Assembly: GCA_022578605.1 (NCBI GenBank)
Contig: MU394106.1
Coordinates: 66,310 to 130,309 of the forward strand
Direction of reading: 5' to 3'
Length of the DNA: 64,000 bases
DNA from: Camillea tinctor
Lineage: Eukaryota; Ascomycota; Sordariomycetes; Xylariales; Xylariaceae
The notes beneath the pieces were generated by a model. It had not been told where the DNA came from, did no database searches, and saw nothing but the letters and a program-made list of their open reading frames with translations. The position numbers and the translations under genes are program-made. Every line of letters begins with the position of its first letter. Positions within the stretch are counted from its first letter, which is position 1. Positions 49,513-60,558 of the stretch are shown in pieces.

Positions 49513-51384
49513 ATGCCTCCCAGATGTCCATCTAGCTCGGGAATATTCCTCCCCTTCCTCTACCCGACCCTCTTCCGGTCCATGACGAGAACAGCGACCT
49601 CTTCTCGAATTCCAAGAGCGGCTAGCATCACGACCCTAGGGCCCAGCAGTGGCCCGGGATCGTCCCTCGACCCCAATCCCACCATCAACGATACCTCAAC
49701 CTCCTCTTCGAGTGATGCCCTCCCGGCCTCCCGTCTGAACCCCGCCCCGGACGACTACGCCATCTCCACCTTTGCCGACAAGGCCACGGTCACGGTCTTC
49801 GCCGGCGGTGGCGGTCACGGATGTATTTCGTTTCAGCGGGAGGCTTTCATGCCCGACGGCCCTGCAAACGGCGGCGATGGCGGACATGGAGGAAACGTGT
49901 ACGTGCAAGCGGTGCGGGGCGAGACCTCACTGCACAAGCTAGCCCGCCGCCGCATCCTGCGCGCAGGTCGAGGTAAGACCGGCCTGGGAAGTAATCGTGG
50001 TGGCGCCCGTGGTGAGGACCTTATTATCCAAGTTCCTGTGGGCACCATTGTGCGCGAGATCTCGCGCATCGACCCTGTGGTTGAGGAGCAGGTGTTATAC
50101 CACCAGATGAGGGCAAAGATGCGCGAGTATGACCGGCTGGTACAGGAGGCGGAGAAGCAGGCTGCTGCCTCTCAAGACGAAGATGGCTTTGAAGATGGAG
50201 ATGCCGTCCGAGCGAGCATAGAGCTGCCCGAGGCGCCCGAAAACCCCAACCTGCATAAGTTTATCCTGTATCCAGGCATCTCGACCACCGACCGGCGCAA
50301 CATAACATTGCCCCGCCTACCGGTGCGTGAGCGCCTATATATGCAGCCCGACGCCCCAATCTACCTGGACCTATCGACACCAACGGCGCGGCCCTACCTC
50401 CTAGCAGCCGGCGGCATCGGCGGGCTGGGAAACCCGCACTTCGTGTCCAAGGAGCGCCCGCGGCCCCTCTTCGCGACTAAGGGCGAACGCGCCGTGACCA
50501 TGCAACTCGAGCTCGAGCTCAAGCTTCTTGCGGATGTCGGGCTCGTGGGTCTCCCCAACGCGGGTAAGAGCACGCTCCTGCGTGCGCTGACCCGCAGCCG
50601 CGCTCGCGTCGGCAACTGGGCCTTCACCACGCTGCAGCCCAACATCGGCACCGTCGTGCTCGACAACTACAAGGGCCACCGGCTGCCCACGCCCAAGCCC
50701 TCCCGCCCCGAGCCCCACGCCATCGTCCGCGACACCTCCTTCGGCTCCGTCATCGTCGCCCAGCCCGAGCAGATCGGTACCGGCCCCGAGCCGCGCGCCC
50801 GCTTCACCATCGCCGACATCCCGGGGCTCATCGAGGGCGCCCACCTCGACCGCGGCCTCGGCATCGCCTTCCTGCGGCACGTCGAGCGCGCCGGCGTCCT
50901 CGCCTTCGTCGTCGACCTCTCCGCCGGCGACGCCGTCGCCGCCCTCCAGGCCCTCTGGACCGAGGTCGGCCTCTACGCCCGCATGCGCGAGGACGAGGAG
51001 CGCGACCGCGAGATCGGCTCGCGCATCGACTGGGAAGGCGATGGCGGTGCCGCCGAATCCCCTGGAGCCCGCGCCGCCCGCACGGGGCAGACCATGATCG
51101 TGGCCGACATGCCCGAGGCCCGCTACGATGATAGCCGCGTGGGCCTCGAGATCGCCGCCAAGCCCTGGTACGTCATCGCCACCAAGGGCGATCTGCCCGA
51201 CACCCAGGACAACTACGCCCGCCTCAAGGCGTACCTCGACGCCGTCACCGACGGTCGCGAGCCCCACCCCAGCGGCGTCGAGGGCGCTTGGGTCCACGAC
51301 TGCGCCGCCATCCCCGTCAGCGCTATCAACGGCCACGGCGTGGATCGCATCGTGCACTGGACCGTGGGGCTGTTGGACGATTGA
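49513..51384 (+). CDS. MTG2: Mitochondrial Obg-family GTPase Mtg2
   Basis: Intronless, 623 residues from the first in-frame ATG. The N-terminus (PFLYPTLFRSMTRTATSSRIPRAA) is basic and Ser/Thr-rich, as in a mitochondrial presequence. The Obg fold starts near residue 90 (VFAGGGGHGCISFQREAF, GGDGGHGGNVYV, GRGKTGLGSNRGGARGEDL). The G domain has G1 GLPNAGKST near 346, G2 FTTLQPNIG, G3 DIPGLIEGAH near 436, G4 TKGD near 557 and an SA (G5) near the end. Mtg2 acts in assembly of the large mitochondrial ribosomal subunit at the inner membrane. It is longer than the yeast protein because of inserts in the Obg fold, between G2 and G3, and between G3 and G4. The second half is extremely GC-rich at third codon positions, unlike the rest of the window. 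Confidence 0.95.
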   Translation: MPPRCPSSSGIFLPFLYPTLFRSMTRTATSSRIPRAASITTLGPSSGPGSSLDPNPTINDTSTSSSSDALPASRLNPAPDDYAISTFADKATVTVFAGGGGHGCISFQREAFMPDGPANGGDGGHGGNVYVQAVRGETSLHKLARRRILRAGRGKTGLGSNRGGARGEDLIIQVPVGTIVREISRIDPVVEEQVLYHQMRAKMREYDRLVQEAEKQAAASQDEDGFEDGDAVRASIELPEAPENPNLHKFILYPGISTTDRRNITLPRLPVRERLYMQPDAPIYLDLSTPTARPYLLAAGGIGGLGNPHFVSKERPRPLFATKGERAVTMQLELELKLLADVGLVGLPNAGKSTLLRALTRSRARVGNWAFTTLQPNIGTVVLDNYKGHRLPTPKPSRPEPHAIVRDTSFGSVIVAQPEQIGTGPEPRARFTIADIPGLIEGAHLDRGLGIAFLRHVERAGVLAFVVDLSAGDAVAALQALWTEVGLYARMREDEERDREIGSRIDWEGDGGAAESPGARAARTGQTMIVADMPEARYDDSRVGLEIAAKPWYVIATKGDLPDTQDNYARLKAYLDAVTDGREPHPSGVEGAWVHDCAAIPVSAINGHGVDRIVHWTVGLLDD

Positions 51385-51677
51385 TTGATCGGCCCCCTCC
51401 AAAAGCTTATATGTAAACCTGATTAACATGGTTAGTACGTATATATAGCGAGAGAAAACGAATTAGTTACTTATGAGCTTATCAAGAGTATATATATATA
51501 ATATATGGCACACGCACTTCACACAAACGAAGAAGAAAAAAAAAAAAAAAAAGAAAGAGAAATGGCTTCTCTTCCAAGCAGCGGAATTGCTGAATGATTA
51601 AAAAATTTTTTAATTGCACCGTTTCCTTTGCCTGTCTACTATAACGCGGGAAAAAAAAATCTGACTCATTGTTCTTG

Positions 51678-54340
51678 TTAAGAAGCCGCCTCTTCTACTT
51701 TTGTAGTCTCGTCACTCTTCTCTTCGCCCGTAGCGTCGCCTTCCTTGGCGACAGAATCGTCAGCCTGCTCGGCCGCCGCTTCCTCTATAGCATTATCTTC
51801 TCCCTTAGTTTCCTCCTTAGTATCGGAATCAATGGTCTCTTCCGTCTTGGGGGCGTCCTTGAGCTTTTGGTTGATGACCGGCGAAGTGTCGTTGAACAAC
51901 CGCAGTAGCATGGCCGAGCGGTCCTCTTTCGGCAGCATAAGGTTTAGCGAATGGAAGCTCTTCCACAAGGGAAGAACCATGTGCTCTGAGAAGTCGGGGT
52001 CGCTTCCATCTGGCTCGATGCTCAGAATACAGCAGCCCATGCCAATCTCTTTGGCCCTTTCGCCGATCTCGTTGAGCTTCTTCCAGTCGTCGTCGATGAA
52101 CTTGGGGAACATTTCTTTAAGAAGTCTGCGGAAGGTATCCTTGTTCGTCAGGCGAACGACTCGCTCGGGACCGACGTATCCGTGGATAATGGGCATGCCT
52201 TCGGACTGTATCCGCCACCGGCAAACCTCCGCAGAGGGCGCGTCTTGCTTCATAAACATTTTAACTCCCCCGTGAATAAATTTAACCCCACGGCCTTCGT
52301 TCTCAACCAAAATGTCTCTCAGCAAAGCGCTCGTGTAATATATAGCTTTTGCTGGCTCTCCTGTAGCATTTCGTACCATGTATCTATCGTCCGGGAATCG
52401 CGTCGAGACATTGTAAAATGCCTTTATGCTCTTGATGACTTCGTGGTCTGGGGATAGGTACTTGAACGGTTCTTCGTAGGTTCCATCTGCGCGCTTGACT
52501 CGTTTGTCAACTTGCGCATTCGAATTAGGAGTCTCTGTGTCCGCAGGCTCAGGCTTTAAATCGACAACTAGTAGTTTGGATTCTGGTTGGGCTTCTTCGG
52601 TTGGGATCTCATTGGGCGGTGATTCTGTTCTCTGCTTCTTAAGATCCGGTTTTGTTTCCGCTTCCTCGTCCTCTAGCGTCCTTTTAGATCCTATAGACGG
52701 GAGCACGTCCGTGGGTTCTCCAACAGCAGCCTTCTCTTCCTCTATTATTTCCATCTTCATTTCAGCAGCAACCTGCTCTTCCCGGCTAAGGTTATCCGTT
52801 GTCGTGTTATTGGACACCTCTGACTGCGACTTGTTTTCTGGTTTGGCCTTGAATTCGGCCTTCTTCTCTAATACTGTGATAAAGAATCCTCCCGTGTCTT
52901 GTTGATGGGCATAAACTCGCATGCAGCGGTCAAGAGGAAGACTAGAACAGTCACTTGTATCTGGCCTGGGGAACATGGTTTCTGCCACTTTCCCGGGCCA
53001 TTGTCCGGCGGTCAAACCATGCTGTTGAACTTCCTCCCAATTGTTCCAAATTCGACCCGATTTGTCCATGATTTGCCATTGGTGCATGCCTGGGTAGCGC
53101 TTGAGAAGAGGGAGTCTGTCTTTACAATCGATGATTTCGATCTTGTCGGGTCCGCCACAACGCTCAATCGAGGATGCAATAACGGCCTCATTCTCTACTG
53201 GGTTCATGCTGCAAGTCGAATAAACAACTCGGCCACCAACCTTCAGCATCTGTAGAGCTCTGACCAAGATCCGGCTCTGGGTAGCATGAAGACCCAATGC
53301 ACTTCCCGGTAGCCAGTCCTTCCACAAGCTGACATTCTTCCTCAGGGTACCGTCACCAGAACATGGTACATCTGCAAGAATCCGGTCGAATTTCAAGAAC
53401 GGATTCTTGTCGGCACTGTTCGGGTCTCGTCGAATTCGTATGGAAGGGTAAAGGGTGGCATCATGGTTTGTGACAAGGAGGTTCGGGGAGGAAAGCCGTT
53501 TGAGCTGATGGACCAACATGTGACATCGCTTATAGTCAGCATCGTTAGCAATCAGAAGTCCAGTGGCTCGTCCGTCGTCGCTAGGATCTGCTGAGAGGTC
53601 GGCGTCAGGTTCGTCTGTCGTCTCGGGACCAGCCTCGCCGAACGACTGCATAACCTTGCGCACCCTAGCCTCTTCGCCCACATGGATCATCTCCAGCAGC
53701 TGGGCAGATTTGCTTCCTGGTGCGGCGCAAAGATCCAAGACAGTCATGCCGGGTTTGATGTCCATGACCAGGGGCGGTATCATGCTGACAAGCTCTTGTC
53801 TGCTGATGTTGCCAACACTCGTCTCGGAAACCAGGAATTTCTGGAAGGCAGCGAAGGGAGGGAACTTGCGCACGACCTGCTTCGGAGTGTTCATGGAGTA
53901 GGCGAGCTGGTCGGGATACCAGGGGACTGGCTGAGGGGCTTCCACAGGTTGGCCATCGTAGTGCTTGATGGTAACAATCTCGGGCGCATATCTCTCCTCG
54001 AGCAGCCGCTTGACGGCGAGTGCGTGGCCTTTGGATCCGCAGAAGCGAAAGGAGTTGGGCAATTCCCTTTTCAGAGCATCCCAGAATTCCTTCTTCTCGG
54101 CATCGTCAAGCGGAAGGATAGTATTGTAGTAGCGTTCGAGCTTTTCGTGTTCCTTTATGATTTCGGGATAGGATCGATAGGTGTTGCCGCCATTGCGGGG
54201 AGGGCGATCAGAACCGCCTTTACGACCTCCCTATGATGATAAAAAATAGGATATAATTAGCGAATTTACAATTTAGATATATACACTAGGAAATAGGGGG
54301 CATTCATCGTGCAACTTACACGAAACTTTTTGCGCCCCAT
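51678..54340 (-). CDS. TRM4: tRNA (cytosine-5)-methyltransferase Trm4/Ncl1 (NSUN2 type)
   Basis: Two exons, 54340-54320 (MGRKKFR) and 54230-51678, joined across an 89-nt intron (GTAAGT...ATAG); 857 residues. The N-terminus is basic and Gly-rich, then ERYYNTILPL and PNSFRFCGS follow, as in Trm4. The Rossmann methyltransferase core has the SAM motif VLDLCAAPGSKSAQLLE near 171, DVPCSGDGTLRKN near 300 with one active-site Cys, and YSTCSMNPVENEAVI near 345 with the catalytic Cys. The NSUN2-type C-terminal part is complete, and the last 80 residues are acidic and disordered (TKEETKGEDN, EEAAAEQADD). The enzyme makes m5C in nuclear tRNAs at positions 34, 40, 48 and 49. It converges with MTG2, leaving 293 bp between the stop codons. 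Confidence 0.96.
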
Positions 54341-54812
54341 GATTGGAATTATGGTGCGGTGTGTAGAGATGGGTTATGGTGGAAAGGCGAACGAATTGAA
54401 GTTTTTAGCTAAGTTTTTTTTTTCTTTTTTTTTTCTTTTTCCATCCTTTTGCTAAGAACTTGGGAGCTCTTTCGATCAAAAGCTAATCGAACGTTGCACG
54501 AACCCCACCAAACCTAGCTCCCGATAACACAAAAAGCTTAGCGATAAGGCTTTATCCACCAATTCAAGTGGATATTATAGATAGCTAACTTAGTATACTA
54601 TCGTCACTAAAACACCAATCAGGTAGTAGGTAGGTACGCTTGAGATACCCCTACTAACCTAGTAGATATGTAGGTTATAATAATAAAATAATTCATGTTC
54701 CTTACTTCCCTATAGTGTACCTATTTAACGTAGATACATACCTACCTAATCGCTGCCGTAATATTTAAAGATGGGCCCACCTCTAATCGAGACATCCATT
54801 CTCCCTTCAACT
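54341..54812. other. Intergenic region upstream of TRM4
   Basis: TRM4 promoter and downstream sequence of the aldolase gene. A T-rich run lies at 54414-54440. No gene seen. Confidence 0.6.
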
Positions 54813-55957
54813 TTACATCTTATACTCCGTACCTGACTCGTGCTCCATGAGGTCAAATGCCGGTTTCGCATTGAACCAACCAATCTTCTCCAACCCCACG
54901 GTATTGTACGTGAACTCAGCCTCCTCGTCACTCACCTTAACCGTCTCGGTGCCCCTGCCTGCCGCCGCCGCATCGGCGAGCAGCTGCACGCGGCAGCACT
55001 TCTCGAGGCTCATGAACCAGAACACGCAGCTCTCCACCGTCTGTCCACACGTCAGGAGGCCGTGGTTGGACAGGATCGCCGCTTTCTTGTTGCCCAACGC
55101 CGCGGCGATGCGGATGCCCTCCTCCGGCCCCAGCACAATGCCCCCGAAGTTGTCGTAGTGCGCGATGTCGTTGTAGAACGCGCACGCGTCCTGCGTGGTG
55201 ATGTCCAAGTTGCGCCCCAGTGTCGCGAACGTGCGCCCGTAGATAGAGTGAGAGTGCGCCACGCAGTTGATGTCGGGCCTGGCATTGTGCACGGCCGAGT
55301 GTATCATATAGGCTGGTAGATATCAGGGGTAAGTAAGTAAGTAAGTAAGTAAACAGAACTTCGAACGCTATGGGAAATAAACTATCTGTCTATCGTTCGT
55401 ATCCCTTAGGTTGGATAAAAACACTTATACGGGAAGTCTCACCGGCAACATTAAGCAGCTTGACTGAACCGCCTTCGACGATCTCTCCTTCGTGGTTGAC
55501 TCGGATGAGATCAGAGGCTCTAAGGAGAGGCCAGGCCACACCAAAGGGGTTCACCCAGAATGTAGTGGGCTCGACCGGATCACGAACGGTGATATGCCCG
55601 GCGATTCTAGCAACACAATAATTAGTTTCGGGAGCCGCCTACAGTAGTCGAAACAACAATGGCTTACCCTTCGTCAAACCCCAGCTTGGCAAAAAGACGG
55701 AATCCTAGTGCCAGTCTTTCCTTCAAATACTTCCTTTCCTCAAATGGATCCTCGAAAGTTGGTGGTTTGGGAAATTTCGTCTGGGTCAGGTCAGAAATAT
55801 TCATTTAGCACATATGTGTGTAAAATCCCCCTTTTTTCTTTTATTCTTTTTTTTTTTTTTTTTTCTCTCTCAGAATACGATGTATAGAGGATCGGCATAC
55901 CTGGCCACTTGATACTGCAGCCCCTTTTGAGGTTATTTTGGTAGAATGAGGGGACAT
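54813..55957 (-). CDS. Class II aldolase/adducin domain protein
   Basis: Four exons: 55957-55901 (19 codons), 55780-55668, 55606-55443 and 55312-54813. The introns are 120, 61 and 130 nt; the joins give 277 residues without frame break. The order is KFPKPPTFEDPFEERKYLKERLALGFRLFAKLGFDEGIAGHIT-type N-terminal helices, DPVEPTTFWVNPFGVAW, then NCVAHSHSIYGR with the metal-binding HSH pair, DACAFYNDIAHYDNFGGIV, and LSNHGLLTCGQTV with the third His. Class II aldolases bind zinc and cleave or decarboxylate sugar phosphates and related compounds. Fungal members of this type have no assigned substrate, and the protein may be cytosolic. The first exon is supported by the family-like start of the second exon and an in-phase CAG|GTATGC donor. 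A GTAA repeat lies in the third intron. Confidence 0.9.
55329..55352. repeat. (GTAA)6 microsatellite in the aldolase gene's third intron
   Basis: Six perfect GTAA units. On the coding (minus) strand it reads as repeated CTTAC, close to the acceptor. Confidence 0.95.
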
Positions 55958-56901
55958 TTTTCTTTTCTTCCTTTTTATGCTATTGCTTCTTCTTCACATA
56001 AGATTCATAAAATACTTAACGATAATTATCAGAGTATCAGAGAGAGGTTTTGTTGGAGAGAAGAATAATAGCCCCTCCTCCTTTCTTAAATATGTCAGCG
56101 GCGCCTTTGGATCTGCCGAATGCGGAGTAATTTGAATCCTCTTGAGGGGTCAATTGCAGGAAGGGCGCTTTCTGCAAAATGAGGAGATAGATTGTAACGT
56201 TTTGACTTTGACACTTTGACGTTTGATCTTACAGTAAATGCCTATCATACCCGAGGTGGTGGCGATAGCTAGCTCCATGATATTCGGTGATCCCTAACTA
56301 ACCTAGCTAGTCATATAAAACAAAACTTCATACCGCCGGATCTTCATTGGCAGGATGACCAGTACACAAACAAGCATCCAAAGCCTCAAATTTGCTTTCC
56401 TTATCCGGGCCTATTGTGGGCTATTTGTTGGAACTGGTAGACAAGCTCCTATTGACCGTGTAGTCCCAGATTGACCGTCCCGAGCCTGAGCCTGCAAGAT
56501 GAGTATTTTCCATGCACAGGGGTCTATTATTGATAGAAGAGGGGTAAAATAGGAGAGAAGCTGTATCACATTCTTATTCCTTGAGAATGAACTATGGGAA
56601 CTGGAGTATAGATACGATGAGCGCCATATATTGTCGTGTAGTGCATGCTCAAATACGAGCACGTACATGAGCCGCGAAGCGAGCCAGAAATGACCGTAAC
56701 AAAGGAGTGCTGGTTACTAATCTAACAACTTTATCAATATCAATCTGAACCATCAATCCGAACTACCGAAACATTTAATGAACAGTGCTGGCCAAAGACG
56801 TGCCACATGAACCAAATCTTACAATCCTGAGGTTACCCCCTTTCCACCCGGGCCGAGAAGAGAATCAATGAGCCAATGTGTACCGCAACATCATGACCTA
56901 T
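55958..56901. other. Intergenic region
   Basis: No gene seen. A T-rich run lies just inside the aldolase intron at 55842-55864. The remainder is promoter of the aldolase gene and 3' sequence of the dynamin-like gene. Confidence 0.55.
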
Positions 56902-59734
56902 CTAGGATGCCGGAGCTCCGTCTGTGCCCTTCAACACTTTAAGGGCCTCCTCGTACTTCTCGATTTCATTGTCCAGCTTATCTCTCCGAATCTTAACGGC
57001 GAGGTCCTCTCCCGCAATCATCTCAAGCTGCTCCTCGCTTAGGCTCAGCACCATGTCGGTGTTGAAGATCTTGAGCGGGCTGTGTTTGCCTGTTAAGAGG
57101 TCGGACATTATGACCTGCATGCAGATTACATCGACGAAGCGCTTCAAGGATACTTTGTAATAGCTCTTGAGGACGTCGTGCATGTATTCCCGGACATAAT
57201 CTGCGTTCGACTTGTTGACCGAGAGATTGCGAAGTTCTAGTTTGCTGAGTAGGATACCTTCTTTTTGGTCTTCGCCGGGCCTCCCAATCATCGTTTGACG
57301 ACCCAATTGCTCTAGCTTCGACACTAATCGATCAGTCTGGTCTTTTTGCAGGTTGCTGTTGAAGTAATGGTTCATCGTGAATGGTTGACCCTCGCGCTCA
57401 ATTTCGAGCAAATACTTTGCATGGCCAAAAGCCTTACGGTAAGATGATTGAAGCTGATCTAGGAGAAACCCATCCCACAGTGCTTCCTGTACTTTAGAGT
57501 CTGGACAGATATCCTTGATTGTAGTATAAATGAAGTGGTGGACGCATATAATGGCCTGGCTAATGTGCCATAGCGTGATAGGTTCCCACTTCTTGGTTTG
57601 CTCCTGGAAAACGGTCCCGAGGAGGGCACTTCCAAACTGGAAGGGCTAGTTAGCGAGTAATTTGGAGTGAAGAGAAGGGGGGGGATACATAGGAATCTTC
57701 ACTTACGGTGCCTAACTCTTGGCCACGGCTGCTCTTGTAGACATCTTCGATGTAGTCAATAATATCTTCAGGTCCGCTTGGATCTGGAAGACTAATATCT
57801 ATAGGGTCAAAAATCTCATCCAATTCGGGATAGTTGTCCAATTGGGGAGAAAGACGAGAGTATAGATCTTCCGTGTCGAAGTTGACTTCAAATTCGCCAC
57901 CAACTGCAGATTCAGATTCTTGAGCAACATCAGATATGAATTCCCGCACTTCAATATAGGCATTAGCAGGGAAACTTTGAAGTAGTAGATGAGATCTGGT
58001 CCCCGAAGTCTTCCTTTTGTAACAGATTCTTATAAACGCCAAGGTTCTGGGATTACTTACTGTGTCCTTTCTTGTCCATCTCCGAGGCGAACTCCTCGTT
58101 TGCTTCGACAACCCTAGTGATAAGCCTTAGATCAGGGCGGTTCGTGAAGAGTTTGTCAGACGTATAATATGCATTGGTAGCATCTCTGACAAGAGCCTGG
58201 AACTTCTCGCTAATTTTGTTGAGATAAGCTCGTTGTGTATGCTGGTTTCTTCTCGAGGGCCCCATTGCGTCACGCTGGGTTCTTGCCGCATGTAATTCTC
58301 TCCTGACATCGCGCTTGAGTTCCGGAAACTCCTTTTTGATCAAGTCGACAAGAAGAGCACGCACGCGGACCTTCAAGGAGTCCATACCTACCTTCCCGGT
58401 ACGTTTGAGGTCGGACCAAGGGGCCTGGGAGAAAAAGGCACGCTCATCGGCTTGTCCTTGCTCAAGGGTTTTATCCATATCGTCCGGTCCGCGATTTTTG
58501 ACAATATAATAACCGAGGGTAAGGTCGCTACGTTTCCCTGAAACATGATCGATAGCAATCTGTTGAGTAGTCCGCTCGATGGCTAAATCGGGTTTTGTAA
58601 GCACGGCCATGGTTCTTGTCATGTTTGGATCCGCCTTCTTGGCTAGCTTCAAGATTTCCTGTGTTGCAGGGTCGACATTGCTAGGCATGATGGCAAGGAT
58701 ACTGCACAATTATTGTTAGATCACAGAGCCCAAAAGATTCTACCAAACCAAGCTTCACATACATGGTTCTTGCATCCTTCACTGTAGTGGAAAGGGTTAG
58801 CGAGGCTTTACATAGAGTTCATCCAGGACTAAGTCTGGCGAATATAAGTAGTTTCATAAGGAAAACCAGGCAGGGGCCAGAGAGAAGATACTTACTATAG
58901 CTCTGGACCATGTTGCGAACAAGGTCTATGTCGCTCTCGGTAGTGATCCCTAGGTAGTAAATATTAGACATGGCACTTTAACTTAATGGTTCACTATGCG
59001 ACGTGTGGGCAGTACATACCTTCCGTCTCCTTTCGGAAGATTCCTGGTACATCGATGACCGTGAAATGCTCTTCCTGTTGATAGTTAGGATTGGGATAAA
59101 TGATATAAACAACAAAAAAGTAGCACAGCTTACATGAGGACCGAGCTTCTCAATCTTTAGGATATGCTCACTGAATGCTGGCGGAATGGAGCTAGATTGA
59201 GATGGAGTGGTAGTGCTTGTCCGGATTCCCATGGCATTATTTGCCTGCAGCGGATTAAATACAGTCACATCTGTATGTATAGGATGGTTGGCTTACATCT
59301 CTAAAGATCTCAGCAAGGTTTTCAGGGGACATTTCAATTAACGTCCGATGGAACCTCTTGACAGTTTCCTGCTCGGAGGGTGGTGCATCATGGTTGGGTA
59401 TAATCGACACTGTGATACTCTCTTCGTCCTCACGGCGACAGGTAATCTGCGTAGCATAACGAGTACAGAGTTCGGCATCTCGAGGGAAAGCGAACCCTGT
59501 TAAGCCTTCGAGCACTGAACTTTTGCCAGATGACTGGTCTCCGACCACAACGAGCTAGACTTCGTTAGTGACAGGCTTATAGCATATGGTGTTTTATTAT
59601 ATCGTACGTACTTGGGGCAGGGCGACTCTGTTACTAATGAGCTCGCGAAGCTTGTCGACCTTGGTCAGGATGGCGTGGTTGCCGGAGCTATGGTCTCCGG
59701 TTGTGCTGTTGTCCATGTTAGGAATTCTCATCAT
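56902..59734 (-). CDS. Mx/dynamin-like large GTPase
   Basis: Nine exons: 59734-59612, 59554-59297, 59244-59134, 59074-59020, 58949-58896, 58781-58763 (19 nt), 58701-58061, 57948-57707 and 57636-56902; 745 residues. Motifs in order: G1 GDQSSGKS at 46-53, the switch region near RYATQI, G3 DVPG at 172-175, NVDPATQEILKLAKKADP near 215-232, G4 TKPD at 242-245, then the stalk and a C-terminal GTPase effector domain from about 655 (ADYVREYMHDVLKSYYKVSLKRF) ending in a charged helix. There is no PH domain and no proline-rich tail, so it resembles fungal Mx-type or Vps1-like dynamins rather than endocytic dynamin. Its membrane target is unknown. The exon 7/8 join (acceptor at 57949 after a GCTAATG branch site) is the least certain. 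All joins keep frame. Confidence 0.88.
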
Positions 59735-60558
59735 GTGTATGTAGATGACGATGTAGTAGTAAACGGTAGCCTAGGTCATGGGGAGGGAGGCAAAATCCAC
59801 GGTGACTTTGTGTTTTTTTCTTCTCTCTCTGCTCTGCGGACTGTATTCCTATAACAACGAGACTAGAGGGGTGGAAAGTGAAAAGTAAGTGAGTTTTCGA
59901 TGATGGTTGCCACGGTTGCCAGTTCGAAGTTGGGCAGAATCCTCAAGGTAATTTTTATACACTTATTGGACAGGAATCTCTCTAATACCTTATTGACGAG
60001 GCAACCATTGACAGCCTAGGTTCCCCGTTTGCAACAATCTATGTGCACCTATCGGCATGGATGATAGCCTACAGCCAATTGGGCAGCTGGTCAAACGCTG
60101 CGGGAAGCCGAAACCCAACATCCCGTTGCGCTACATAGCCACTATTGAAAATTCATCTCACCCTGCTATTTTTCTACTTCGAAAGTTGTACGGGCAGGGG
60201 GTTCTAAGGCTTCATGTATGATGGCTGCCTTTTTAGAGGGCCATAGCCGCCGAAGCTGATACCAAGCCACACTACAACGACCAACAAGCAACCTGAAACT
60301 GGAATGCCTAGGTAGCCTTGCTACCTTTTCGATAACCTATGGGCATACGAGCTCCCTCTTGACAATTATCGCGCATAGCCTCGGCGATCCTTATACATTA
60401 TAGGTGTTTAGTTGAAAAGTATGATCTAGAGGTGCGGCTGAATAAGTAGAAGGATGACATTTCACGGATATGGATAGATTAGGAGTAGTGAACGGAAAGG
60501 CATTTTTTGGCCTGGGCGCACATTTAAGGCATATGAGGTATATACTACCTAAGGTTAC
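59735..60558. other. Intergenic region
   Basis: No gene seen. This is the promoter of the dynamin-like gene and the 3' region of MEF2. A CCTAGGTAG motif lies near 60308-60316. Confidence 0.55.

Noticed and set aside
50401..51429. 342-codon antisense frame within MTG2
   Set aside because: Caused by the very high GC3 of MTG2; composition is Gly/Ala/Val/Asp-rich and it lies opposite a clear conserved gene.
54840..55319. 159-codon antisense frame opposite the aldolase
   Set aside because: Arg/Val/His-rich shadow of the GC-rich conserved exon on the other strand.
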